Counted from the first letter of the stretch, positions 33,771-41,504 are shown. The stretch is DNA of 41,504 nucleotides from Empedobacter tilapiae (GCF_004785645.1 NZ_SRPE01000018.1:1-41504), one strand, 5' to 3'. Notes: generated from the letters alone by a model not told the origin. Translations and numbers: made by a program.

Positions 33771-33857
33771 TGTAGTAAATAGGTGTGAAAAAAATGATAG
33801 TGTGTGCTAAGTAGGTGGTGTTATTTTAGGATTAAATTTTAAATACTAATTGTTTTG
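33771..33857 (+). promoter_or_regulatory. Repeat-bearing promoter region before secreted gene 2
   Basis: AATAGGTG (33778) and AGTAGGTG (33810) are direct repeats 32 bases apart, the same spacing as the TGAGTAGTAAT pair before secreted gene 1. TTTTAGG (A of AGG at 33828) lies 29 bases before the G of TTTTG (33857), the spacing seen at 37669 and 39771. The repeats themselves are more degenerate than in the other copies. Confidence 0.4.
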
Positions 33858-33877
33858 TAAGACTAAAAACAAATAAT

Positions 33878-35509
33878 ATGAAAAAATTAATTTTATCTTT
33901 TAGTATTTTATTCGCAACAATATCGCAAGCACAATGGACAACGGATACAAATACAAATTCAGTTATTTCCTTAAAAAATGGTGGAGCTTCTTTTTCAGTA
34001 GCTACAAGCGATGGGAAAACATACGTTGGGTTTTGGAAAAAAGTAGATTCACCTATACTTTATGAGTTAAGATTACAATTGTTGGATAAGAATGGACATA
34101 AACTTTTTGGAGAAGAAGGAAAGTTAATTAGCAATCAAATTCCAATGTCTAGTTATACTATGGTTGAAAATACTATTTTAGACAAAGAAAACAATTTATA
34201 CATAGGTATAACAGGAAGTGGAAATGGGACTTTAGCATTTGTTTATAAAGTAACGCCTAATGGTGATTTACCTTGGGGGCTAAATGGAATTGAATTAGGA
34301 GAAGGATATTTACCTACTATTTTACCTTTATCTAATGGTGAAATTATGATTAGTTATTGGCCTTCTAGTAAAGTAAATGCTCGTCTTCAGAAATTTACAA
34401 GCGAAGGAAAACCAATTTGGATAAATCCATCAATCATTTATTCCGATGAGATATCTAAAAGTACTGTACCATCTAAACTTTATGAACAAAGTAATGGAAA
34501 TGTAGTTGCTGTTTTTCACAAAATTACAACACGTAATTATACTAATTTATTTGCACAGAGTTTTGATAACAAAGGAAATACAGTATGGGAAAAGCCTGTA
34601 ATGTTATCGGATAAAACATCTACTTGGAGTTCAAAAAATAGTAGTTTTTTTGAAAACGATGTAATTTATTATGCTTTCACAAGTGGAATGGCAGGACGTT
34701 CAGATTCGTATTTAGTAAGAGTCAATTCTGACGGTTCTCTACCTTGGGGAATTGGAGGTGTTGATTTTAATACAAATAATGCTTATTTCGAAAAAGATAT
34801 ACAAGTAGCCTCGCAAAAAGGGACAGATCATATTTGGGCAATTTCGACTTATAATAGTGCAAGTTCACAAAATTATATAGGTGAATATGTTCAAAAATTT
34901 GATAAAAAAACAGGACAAAGATTATTTTCTGATAATGGAAAAGAAGTATTTCCTATTTCTTTAAATAATGCTAAAGCGCATATAGGAAATTTATTATTAG
35001 ATAATGATAAACCAGTTTTTGCATATGATAATCGAAAAGAATTTACGGTTCAAAAATTTACAACACACATTACGAGATTAAATAGTAATGGAGAATTTGA
35101 TTTAAAAGAAGAAACATTACCATTGCTAACAAGAGAATCATTTAAATCTCATCATAATTTAGTTAAGACATCAGAAGATGAATTTGTTTTAACCTTTAAT
35201 GAAAATGTAGATAATACAGAAACATCTGTATATGGTCAAAATATTATTTTACCTAAATCTGATTTAGCAATTAATGAAATTCTGGATTCTGAATTCAAGA
35301 TTTATCCTAATCCAACAACTTCATTCTTATATTTTTCTAAAGAAACAGAAAATGCTAGAGCAGAAATATATAATTATGTTGGTCAACTTCTAAAAACAGA
35401 GATAATTAAAGATAATAAGGTTTCTGTAGAAAAGCTTCCAATGGGAAATTATATTTTAAGGACAGACTACAAAGGTAAAATCGTAAATTTGAAATTTATA
35501 AAAAAATAA
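33878..35509 (+). CDS. T9SS-secreted protein with C-terminal sorting domain (2)
   Basis: The 543-residue exported protein begins with a signal peptide ending near SQAQ. The body, to ~460, is a run of repeats with strand-turn-strand character; the pattern L-P-W-G (DLPWGLNGIEL near ~130 and SLPWGIGGVDF near ~285) and YVQKFDKKTGQRLFSDNGKE suggest a beta-propeller-like repeat fold. The last ~75 residues are a type A T9SS sorting domain (FKIYPNPTTSFLYFSKE, then NYVGQLLKTEIIKDN and PMGNYILRTDYKG, ending KFIKK). It is the presumed cargo of the TPR regulator copy 2 module. No catalytic residues can be assigned. Confidence 0.85.
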   Translation: MKKLILSFSILFATISQAQWTTDTNTNSVISLKNGGASFSVATSDGKTYVGFWKKVDSPILYELRLQLLDKNGHKLFGEEGKLISNQIPMSSYTMVENTILDKENNLYIGITGSGNGTLAFVYKVTPNGDLPWGLNGIELGEGYLPTILPLSNGEIMISYWPSSKVNARLQKFTSEGKPIWINPSIIYSDEISKSTVPSKLYEQSNGNVVAVFHKITTRNYTNLFAQSFDNKGNTVWEKPVMLSDKTSTWSSKNSSFFENDVIYYAFTSGMAGRSDSYLVRVNSDGSLPWGIGGVDFNTNNAYFEKDIQVASQKGTDHIWAISTYNSASSQNYIGEYVQKFDKKTGQRLFSDNGKEVFPISLNNAKAHIGNLLLDNDKPVFAYDNRKEFTVQKFTTHITRLNSNGEFDLKEETLPLLTRESFKSHHNLVKTSEDEFVLTFNENVDNTETSVYGQNIILPKSDLAINEILDSEFKIYPNPTTSFLYFSKETENARAEIYNYVGQLLKTEIIKDNKVSVEKLPMGNYILRTDYKGKIVNLKFIKK

Positions 35510-35511
35510 TA

Positions 35512-35544
35512 AAAAAAAGTCCATATGAATATGGACTTTTTTTT
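35512..35544 (+). terminator. Terminator of secreted gene 2
   Basis: AAAAAGTCCATAT and ATATGGACTTTTT pair around a 2-base centre, with a long T run after. It starts right after the stop codon. Confidence 0.9.
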
Positions 35545-35661
35545 ATTACTAATGTAATATTCTAAACTTTTTCTGAATGCTTTTTAATTTATTATTTTAA
35601 TATCTTGTAAGTCTTTGTTATTTAATATTTTATTTAGACGTAAATAACTTGTTTTTATTCT

Positions 35662-36264
35662 TTAAATTGATTGGATAACTTCATCCAATTCAAAACGAGA
35701 TTTTGGTAAGATAGTTGGATGCGCTAAATCATCTTTATCGGCATAACCTACCGTAACAGCAAACAAAGGTTGGTATCCATCTTGAGATAGTATTTCTTTG
35801 TAGGATTTTTTATTAATTCCTTCCATTGGAGTAGCATCTAGTCCCATGCTAATGCAGGCGCTTAAAAAGTAGCCTAAAGAAAGATAAACCTGGTGTTTCA
35901 TCCAAGATTCTACAGCTGTATTACCATTCGATTTTATCATTGGTTCATAAAAACCTTTCACCCATGCATCAGGAAGAATAGAAAGATTTCGTTTCTCAAA
36001 ATGTTCTATATTTTCCATTACACTAAAGACAACTAAAAGCTCTACATCGTTAATTGAATTTTCATTTGTATAAGATTGAGAGGCCAATTGTTTTTTTACA
36101 TCTTTATTCGTGACAAATGTAAATTTCCAAGGTTGACTGTTAATAGATGAGGGACTTAATCGTATTATTTCCTTTAATTCTTCAATTTGTTCTGTCGAAA
36201 TATTTTTTGTAGGATCATACTTTTTGGTTGCATATCTACTTTTCGCAAGATCTAAAAAACTCAT
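35662..36264 (-). CDS. Nitroreductase-family NAD(P)H oxidoreductase
   Basis: A 200-residue FMN-dependent nitroreductase of the NfsB/DrgA type. AKSRYATKKYDPT near the N-terminus and LRLSPSSINSQPWKF-like sequence (~33-48) form the FMN phosphate site. GLDATPMEGINKKSYKEIL (~140-158) and a FAVTVGYADKDD region are the other family marks. It would reduce nitro compounds or quinones with NAD(P)H in the cytoplasm. It is divergent from an HxlR-type regulator gene with overlapping promoters, a common pairing in which the regulator responds to electrophile or quinone stress and controls the reductase. Confidence 0.92.
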   Translation of the reverse strand: MSFLDLAKSRYATKKYDPTKNISTEQIEELKEIIRLSPSSINSQPWKFTFVTNKDVKKQLASQSYTNENSINDVELLVVFSVMENIEHFEKRNLSILPDAWVKGFYEPMIKSNGNTAVESWMKHQVYLSLGYFLSACISMGLDATPMEGINKKSYKEILSQDGYQPLFAVTVGYADKDDLAHPTILPKSRFELDEVIQSI

Positions 36265-36284
36265 AAATTTTTAAATTTAAATTA

Positions 36285-36332
36285 TACTATACTTTTTATT
36301 GTTGCAAAACTAAATATAGTAATTTACCTTTG
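36285..36332. promoter_or_regulatory. Divergent nitroreductase/HxlR promoters with operator candidate
   Basis: TACCTTTG (36325-36332) is the plus-strand -7 box, with TTG at 36302 about 20 bases upstream. CAAAACTA (36305-36312) is a minus-strand TAGTTTTG box. TACTATA (36285-36291) and its exact inverse TATAGTA (36315-36321) lie 30 bases apart, three helical turns, flanking the minus promoter. Confidence 0.6.
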
Positions 36333-36360
36333 CAATAACGGTTAAAATTGATAGTAACAG

Positions 36361-36708
36361 ATGTACAGTATAGACAATAAACAATACCCATGTTCCACTA
36401 GTTTGACAATGAGATATATAGGAGGAAAGTGGAAAGCTGTAATTCTCATACATTTAATAGAAAAAAAACGCTATAGTGAATTGAGGAAAGAATGTAAAGT
36501 GATTACAGAAAGAACATTGAGCCTACATTTAAAAGAAATGGAAGCAGATGGTTTGATTACCAGAACAGTACATACTAGTAAACCTCCTCTTAAAGTAGAT
36601 TATGAATTGACACAGTTTGGAAAAACACTTATTCCTGTGCTTAAAGCTATTGCAGAATGGGGGAAAGATACAGCAGAGAATAATGATAGAATAAGTTTTG
36701 TGAAATAA
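36361..36708 (+). CDS. HxlR-family transcriptional regulator
   Basis: The 115-residue winged-helix regulator has the whole HxlR domain: PCSTSLTMRYIGGKWKAVIL with the conserved N-terminal Cys11 that acts as redox switch in YodB/HypR-like members, then RYSELRKECKVITERTLSLH (recognition region), and VHTSKPPLKVDYELTQFGKT forming the wing. It is divergent from the nitroreductase gene and is likely to control it through the inverted repeat in the shared promoter. Electrophile or quinone sensing is inferred from the Cys and the neighbour. Confidence 0.92.
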   Translation: MYSIDNKQYPCSTSLTMRYIGGKWKAVILIHLIEKKRYSELRKECKVITERTLSLHLKEMEADGLITRTVHTSKPPLKVDYELTQFGKTLIPVLKAIAEWGKDTAENNDRISFVK

Positions 36709-36833
36709 AGGGATTACTAAAAAATGATAGAATAAGACTAAATCTCAAATTGAGAGTATTCTTTTCTAATTCTTTTTTTATCAGGTTTCTAATTTCTATA
36801 ATTAAAAATAGTATCCAACAATAGAAAATTATA

Positions 36834-37289
36834 TTACCTTTTTCTTTTATCACTTTTTAAATTGTGTTTTACGATTTCTAAATGTGTGTAAATTTGTGAT
36901 AGTTCATTTTTCTGTTTATTTATACTTTTGATCATTGATTCAACTACATGGAATGGAATAGTAGCTTCTTGATTTAAAGCATTTTCAATAGTGTCTTCTT
37001 TTAAATTTTTTTCTTGAGAGTGGATAAGGTTTCTTAAATAATCGTTATAGGTAAATGAATCGATAAATAATGATTCCCCTAAGTTGTATTCTTCGATTAA
37101 TTCTTTGATTAATTGAGAGCATTCTAAAGAAGTATTTCTTGTTACGAAAAAATCAAACCTTAACTTTTCAATTAGTTCATTTTCTCTATCTACTCCATAA
37201 TCTTTACTAAAACTTTTCTTTGCATATATAAGGCTGATTAATGCAATAATTACTCCTATAATGGATAATAATATTCTAAGATTGTCCAT
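36834..37289 (-). CDS. Unknown protein with N-terminal membrane anchor
   Basis: A 151-residue protein with one N-terminal helix (~4-22, ILLSIIGVIIALISLIYA) and a charged, helical remainder ending in KSDKRKR. I recognise no family. It is on the minus strand, convergent with the HxlR gene and with no clear partner. The orientation after the helix is probably cytoplasmic, given the positive charge beside it (KKSFSK). Real coding is likely from its length and codon use; function is unknown. Confidence 0.65.
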   Translation of the reverse strand: MDNLRILLSIIGVIIALISLIYAKKSFSKDYGVDRENELIEKLRFDFFVTRNTSLECSQLIKELIEEYNLGESLFIDSFTYNDYLRNLIHSQEKNLKEDTIENALNQEATIPFHVVESMIKSINKQKNELSQIYTHLEIVKHNLKSDKRKR

Positions 37290-37668
37290 AATCTATATTT
37301 GTATGTTTCCATGTAAAAATATTAACTATATAATGTTTGTTTTTACGGTTTTACGTAATTAGATTCAAATACCTACTTATTCTCGAAATAATGAAATAAT
37401 CTCATTGTTCGCCCATTATTTATTTTCACAACTTGTAACATCATTATAAAACTAAAACAGTAGAAGTAGAAAGGAATAATTATAAATAATCAAGAAATTG
37501 CTTGTCATTTAGACGAATAAATAAATAGTGAAATACACTTTAAAATTAATTAGCATGATGGAAAAAAAGTTTAAACACAGATGAAGGCTTTACATTATCG
37601 TTAAAAAAAGTATTGATTTTAGTTTGATAAAAAACGCTTTTCATTGATTTTCAGTTTGTAAAAAAATA
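37290..37668. other. Gap with nothing recognised
   Basis: AT-rich sequence without a credible gene, hairpin terminator or long repeat. Short helical-looking frames near 37440-37530 have no start and are broken by stops. Confidence 0.4.
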
Positions 37669-37724
37669 GAGTAGTGAATGAGTATTCTATTTTAAGGTTA
37701 TTATTTTATTGATACTTTTCTTTG
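37669..37724 (+). promoter_or_regulatory. GAGTAG-repeat promoter, copy A
   Basis: GAGTAG (37669) and GAGTAT (37680) are 11 bases apart, then TTTAAGGTTA (37691-37700) and TTTTCTTTG ending at 37724. Over 56 positions it matches the element at 39771 without gaps, with 40 identities by my count. It would drive the short frame at 37747, or a longer transcript into the third TPR regulator gene. Confidence 0.55.
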
Positions 37725-37746
37725 CGCATCTTTAGCCAACCTAAAA

Positions 37747-38010
37747 ATGTGTAAGAAAAAAAATAAGTATATTATTTCTATTTCAATATGTCCTTCGAGG
37801 AAAGTTAGGGTATGCTTTTTTTTTATGTTTTTTGCATTTATTTGTTATCAGGTTTATACTTTTAAAAAGATAATTTTTTTGCATCAGAAAGACGATTATT
37901 CAAACGCATCTATACATGATTACACCTATAACTGTTGGGAAAGTAATTTTTATTTAATACAAAAAATTACAAGACCACCTCCTTCTTTAATTAATGTTTT
38001 ATTTTTCTAA
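37747..38010 (+). CDS. Possible small membrane protein behind promoter copy A
   Basis: The 87-codon frame starts 23 bases after the TTTG of a promoter-like element that otherwise precedes a secreted-protein gene. It opens with lysines (MCKKKNKYIISISI) and has one hydrophobic segment at ~27-38 (VCFFFMFFAFICY), followed by a polar tail with Pro-Pro-Pro. No family is recognised and the composition is borderline, so it may be a remnant of a former exported protein. Without the promoter resemblance I would not list it. Confidence 0.3.
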   Translation: MCKKKNKYIISISICPSRKVRVCFFFMFFAFICYQVYTFKKIIFLHQKDDYSNASIHDYTYNCWESNFYLIQKITRPPPSLINVLFF

Positions 38011-38196
38011 ACTTTCTTTAATTAAAAGTAACTTATGTATCATCATCAGATACTAATTTAATATTAATTAAATACTACTGCTTAGGTAGGGTTTGGGATT
38101 TTTATATTAAAATCATTGGATGTGGTAATGATACATTCAAAGATATTAGATTCAATATACGGTTATTGATTTACAATTTTAATCAATTTGATTTTT

Positions 38197-39708
38197 ATGA
38201 AGAAAATACACTCATTTATATTACTATTAATATCAATGGTAGTATTAAATGCGCAATCAAATACTTTCAAAGATATAGACAAGTTGTTAGAGTTTTCTCA
38301 GCAAGAATATGCAAAGATGGAACTAATATCTTCTTTGAAAAATGCAAAAAAAGCATTAACTCTATCAATAAATAATAAATATGACAAAGGGATATGTAAG
38401 GCTAATCTTAATATATCTAACGTACTATTAACAATAGGAATGTATAAAGACGGACTTTTTTATCTTGAAAATGCAGTATTAACCTCCTTTTATAAATCTA
38501 CGCCTTCGATGCAAGCTGAAGTTTGCAGATTGAGAGGGCGAGCATATACAAGTCTTAAATTATACGAAATATCTATTAAAGAGTATAGAAAGCAATTGAA
38601 AATATCAAAAAATATAGAAGATAAAGATTTAAAAGATTTATCTATTTTGTTTACTCATCAGAATTTATCAAACACTTTTCAGATTCAAAACAATAAAGAT
38701 TCAGTATTCAAACATCTAAAGATACAGGAAGAGCTGTTAAAAAAACATTTCAACGAAAAAGATGACTATTATTATTACTCTACTTTATATAATCAATATG
38801 GGGATTATTATTTGAGTCTTCAACAGCATGAAATTGCCAATGAGTATTTTAATAAATCTATCAAATTACTTCAGAAGAACGATGCACAGTTTCTCTACAC
38901 TACTTTCATTGGACTTGCTAAATTAGAAGAAAGAAGAAATATAGAAAAGACAATCATTTATTATAAAAAGGCACTTGAAAATGCAAAAAAAATAGGATCG
39001 AAAGAAACCGAGATGTATATATATAAAGACTTGTCAAATTATTATATAACAAATAATATAAATAGTAAAGAGGCTACCATTTATTTATACAAATATCAAG
39101 CTTTGAATGATTCTCTTGATGTAAAGAATAAAGAGCTTGTTCAATTAGCCTTCGATCAACTTATTGACCAAAGAGACCAAAATCATAAAGAAAATAGTAA
39201 ACAAATAGTTGTTTTTTTCTTCATAGTAGTATGTATTTCATTTGTAGGAATGATTTTTTGGTATGTACGTTTTCTTAAAACAAAGAAAGAGATTTTGAAT
39301 ATCATGGAAATTAAAACAATACTTCGGAGTAATATAAAAGAAGTTGGAGTTGAAATAGATAAGAAGCAAAAGAAAATTGAAGAATTAGAATTGAAAGCGA
39401 ATAATTATTTTTTTGAATTAAGTAATTTGGTTGAACAAAATTCTCCTCATTTTTGGGGTCGTTTTCAAGAGATTTATCCAAGCTTTTCAAGCAAAATATT
39501 AGAAATAAATTCAACTTTAAAAGTTTCAGAACTCACTTTTTGTTCATATATCTATTTAGGTTTTTCAAATAAAGAGATTGCAAAATATACATATAAATCT
39601 ATAAGAACAGTAGAGAATAATCGCTATAATCTTCGAAAAAAATTGAAGTTAAATACTGAAGAAGATTTTACTATATGGCTTAGAAAGTTTGTAGATAAAT
39701 TACAATAA
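38197..39708 (+). CDS. Membrane TPR regulator with C-terminal HTH (copy 3)
   Basis: Start chosen at the ATG at 38197 (503 residues); the open frame extends to a TTG three codons earlier. The protein has a signal peptide ending near LNAQ, TPR-like helices (LKNAKKALTLSINNKYDKGI; HEIANEYFNKSIKLLQKN), a membrane helix (~342-362, VVFFFIVVCISFVGMIFWYV), a coiled coil and a LuxR-like HTH (FCSYIYLGFSNKEIAKYTYK, then RTVENNRYNLRKKLKL). It is more distant from copies 1 and 2 than these are from each other, and its recognition helix differs. It precedes the secreted gene at 39865 by 156 bases, with GAGTAG repeats between. Confidence 0.83.
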   Translation: MKKIHSFILLLISMVVLNAQSNTFKDIDKLLEFSQQEYAKMELISSLKNAKKALTLSINNKYDKGICKANLNISNVLLTIGMYKDGLFYLENAVLTSFYKSTPSMQAEVCRLRGRAYTSLKLYEISIKEYRKQLKISKNIEDKDLKDLSILFTHQNLSNTFQIQNNKDSVFKHLKIQEELLKKHFNEKDDYYYYSTLYNQYGDYYLSLQQHEIANEYFNKSIKLLQKNDAQFLYTTFIGLAKLEERRNIEKTIIYYKKALENAKKIGSKETEMYIYKDLSNYYITNNINSKEATIYLYKYQALNDSLDVKNKELVQLAFDQLIDQRDQNHKENSKQIVVFFFIVVCISFVGMIFWYVRFLKTKKEILNIMEIKTILRSNIKEVGVEIDKKQKKIEELELKANNYFFELSNLVEQNSPHFWGRFQEIYPSFSSKILEINSTLKVSELTFCSYIYLGFSNKEIAKYTYKSIRTVENNRYNLRKKLKLNTEEDFTIWLRKFVDKLQ

Positions 39709-39770
39709 ATCTATTGTTATAAAGTTTTTTTGTTTGTTAAGTTATTGGGATATAGTATTGTATTTAAATA

Positions 39771-39826
39771 GAGTAGTTGTTGAGTAGAAGGTTTTTAGGT
39801 TAATAATTGAATCATTATTTTCTTTG
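39771..39826 (+). promoter_or_regulatory. GAGTAG-repeat promoter, copy B
   Basis: GAGTAG at 39771 and 39782 (11 bases apart), TTTTTAGGTTAA (39792-39803), and TTTTCTTTG ending at 39826, 38 bases before the ATG of the secreted gene. With TTTG as the -7 part, AGG sits near -33 and the repeats just upstream, an activator-type position. Confidence 0.55.
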
Positions 39827-39864
39827 GACACCTAAAAAATATAACAACCAAATAAATATAATCA

Positions 39865-41433
39865 ATGAAAAAGATAATTAATCTTATACTTTTATTACTA
39901 TTCTGTAATATAATAAAATTAGGTGCACAAACATATGCTATACCTCCTAATGGTCAAACGACAATTAATGGCGTTAATATTAGTAGTTCTTCAGTAGGTT
40001 TTGTTGATCAATGGCCAGTAGCTTATGCTTCATTACCTTGTTATCAATTAGGAGCAAAGTCTATACGAGTAGGATATAATGCTTCTAATGCCAATGGAGT
40101 GGCAGATGCACCTTGGGTTGTAACTTTAAAATTTGATAGGCCTGTCAATAATTTAGTATTTGTAATTGGAGCTACAGGGAGTTCTCCAGTTCCTTCAGGA
40201 AGAGAAGATTTTAACTTTACAGCTAATCAAGGAGCTGTCACAATTTCTGCAATAACAAGTTGTAATACTACTATTACAGGAAACAAGATAACAGGTGGAC
40301 TATATGGTGATTATGGTGGTGGTGGTGCCTTTAAAATAACAAGTACAACTTGGTTTACACAATTAACAATATCTGGACAAGGAGGTTTAGCAGGATCTCT
40401 TATTGCATTAAAAGATTTCATATCTAAACCATTATGCTACAATTCTGGTTTAGGTGGAACACCTGACGGTTATACGAATGTAGGAATTACAACTCAAACT
40501 AAACAACAAGTTTGGCCAGATAATGTTCCAAATGGATTTTTAGCACTAGAATCTAGTACAAAAGGAATGGTAATTACTAGAGTTCCTCATGTTAGTGCAA
40601 CACCAAACCTAGTTACAGATGCAATAAAAGATCCAAAAGAAGGAATGTTGGTGTACGATATCCAAGATAAATGTACCAAGTTATACAATGGGACTATTTG
40701 GAATTGTATAAAAAATACGTGTGATTCTAGTGGAGAAACACCAAGAAAAATAAGATTAGGCTCTTATGGTTCTTGGGTAATTGGAGGAAATGCTTTTCCT
40801 GCCTATAATAGCCAATTAACTAATCCTGTAAATTATGGTCCAACAGGAACCTTCAAAGGGATTACTGGTTTTGAGTTTTCAAATATTACATCGCTTCTAG
40901 AAACGACTACAGCAGCTCAATTAAAAGTTAATTATGATATTATTAATGGCTTTTTTGAAAAAGTTTCGAGTACAAATGCACAGAAAATTGCTGATTATGT
41001 AAAATTAGGAGGTGTAGCTATTATTAACATAGATAATCCGCAGTACGATTTTAGTGCAATTTTAAATTCGTTTGGGATTACAGGTCCTTATAGTAGTTAT
41101 GGAGAAATAAATGCGCGAAGTTCAATAACCAATCAGTTAAGTAATGTTTTTGGAGATACAAAAGATATTGCGTTGTTAGGCTCTGATACACAAGGAAGAG
41201 TTTTGGCAAATCAATTACCATCAACAAGTACTATTTATGCTAATGAAACAGCTGTAGGAGGAGGTGTTGCAGTTTGGACGATAGGAGGAGATTTTAAAGG
41301 AAAAGTTATTTTCGTTTGGGATGAAGGTATATTTAGAACGCCAATATCAGGAACAGTAATCGATACATCTCAAGAAAAATTTGTTCATAATTTAATGGCT
41401 TACGCTTTAGTGCAATTAGGATTTCAACCATAA
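39865..41433 (+). CDS. Secreted multidomain protein, module 3 cargo
   Basis: The 522-residue exported protein has a signal peptide ending near KLGAQ. An N-terminal beta-rich domain (~20-190; VTLKFDRPVNNLVFVIGATG, Gly-rich loops) is followed by a flavobacterial linker segment with NGFLALESSTKGMVITRVPH and EGMLVYDIQDKCTKLYNGTI (~215-285). The C-terminal domain (~290-520) has alternating strands and helices (KIADYVKLGGVAIINIDNPQ; GKVIFVWDEGIF), resembling a class I glutamine amidotransferase-like Rossmann fold, as in DUF4350-type proteins. No T9SS tail is present. It follows TPR regulator copy 3 and precedes another exported gene 21 bases on, so a cargo operon is likely. The enzyme-like domain lacks an obvious catalytic Cys. 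Confidence 0.78.
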   Translation: MKKIINLILLLLFCNIIKLGAQTYAIPPNGQTTINGVNISSSSVGFVDQWPVAYASLPCYQLGAKSIRVGYNASNANGVADAPWVVTLKFDRPVNNLVFVIGATGSSPVPSGREDFNFTANQGAVTISAITSCNTTITGNKITGGLYGDYGGGGAFKITSTTWFTQLTISGQGGLAGSLIALKDFISKPLCYNSGLGGTPDGYTNVGITTQTKQQVWPDNVPNGFLALESSTKGMVITRVPHVSATPNLVTDAIKDPKEGMLVYDIQDKCTKLYNGTIWNCIKNTCDSSGETPRKIRLGSYGSWVIGGNAFPAYNSQLTNPVNYGPTGTFKGITGFEFSNITSLLETTTAAQLKVNYDIINGFFEKVSSTNAQKIADYVKLGGVAIINIDNPQYDFSAILNSFGITGPYSSYGEINARSSITNQLSNVFGDTKDIALLGSDTQGRVLANQLPSTSTIYANETAVGGGVAVWTIGGDFKGKVIFVWDEGIFRTPISGTVIDTSQEKFVHNLMAYALVQLGFQP

Positions 41434-41454
41434 TAATCAATAAAAGATAATACA

Positions 41455-41504
41455 ATGAAAAATATACAAATAGTAGTAGCCATGTTTCTTTCAATCTTTT
41501 CATT
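41455..41504 (+). CDS. Start of another exported protein (cut by the window end)
   Basis: Only the first 16 codons are inside the window: MKNIQIVVAMFLSIFS, a signal peptide start. It begins 21 bases after the previous stop with no terminator between, so it is probably co-transcribed with the 39865 gene. Confidence 0.7.
   Translation, partial: MKNIQIVVAMFLSIFS

Noticed and set aside
1-41504. CRISPR arrays, tRNA and rRNA genes
   Set aside because: No regularly spaced direct repeats, tRNA TTCRANNC/cloverleaf signals or rRNA motifs were seen on reading both strands by eye.

Overview
The window is AT-rich, low-GC DNA from a member of the Bacteroidota, most likely class Flavobacteriia and perhaps a Weeksellaceae genus such as Empedobacter or a relative (inference). 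The evidence is TAnnTTTG-type -7 promoter boxes, starts without strong Shine-Dalgarno sequences, type IX secretion (T9SS) C-terminal sorting domains, secreted proteins with VGINT/GMLVYD-type segments, a LytS/LytTR pair and an IS982 remnant of flavobacterial type. I found no tRNA, rRNA or CRISPR array.

Layout. 1-1755: a secreted VGINT protein and two small HTH proteins. 1756-2948: a gene-free, repeat-bearing spacer. 2949-6712 (minus): ywbE, then a TonB-dependent receptor and a PepSY membrane protein behind a promoter whose start region is covered by a Fur-like palindrome. 6713-9123: decayed sequence, then a fluoride riboswitch, a CLC-type fluoride antiporter and an overlapping DUF190-like gene. 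9319-12739: a LemA-like protein, small cupin, CopD-like membrane protein, Crp/Fnr regulator and two GNAT acetyltransferases. 12913-15959: a membrane TPR-HTH regulator and a T9SS-secreted protein. 16035-18040: a RidA pseudogene, a possible PPP leader peptide and a DMT transporter. 18041-20080: a KAS III-like enzyme and two cold-shock-domain proteins. 20452-28008: a five-gene RND efflux operon that includes its own histidine kinase and LytTR regulator. 28113-31318: a cupin, DHDPS-like aldolase and thioredoxin-like operon divergent from a MocR regulator. 31519-32068: an internally deleted IS982. 32167-35509: a second TPR-HTH regulator plus T9SS cargo. 35662-37289: a nitroreductase/HxlR divergent pair and an unknown anchored protein. 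38197-41504: a third TPR-HTH regulator followed by a secreted protein and the start of another.

The most interesting pattern is the threefold module of a signal peptide-TPR-transmembrane-HTH regulator followed within about 130-160 bp by a secreted protein. The gaps before the secreted genes share a promoter-like layout: GAGTAG repeats one helical turn apart, then AGG, then TTTG. Two copies, at 37669 and 39771, match ungapped over 56 positions (40 identities by my count). This suggests a family of one-component, membrane-embedded regulators that each switch on a neighbouring surface or secreted protein.
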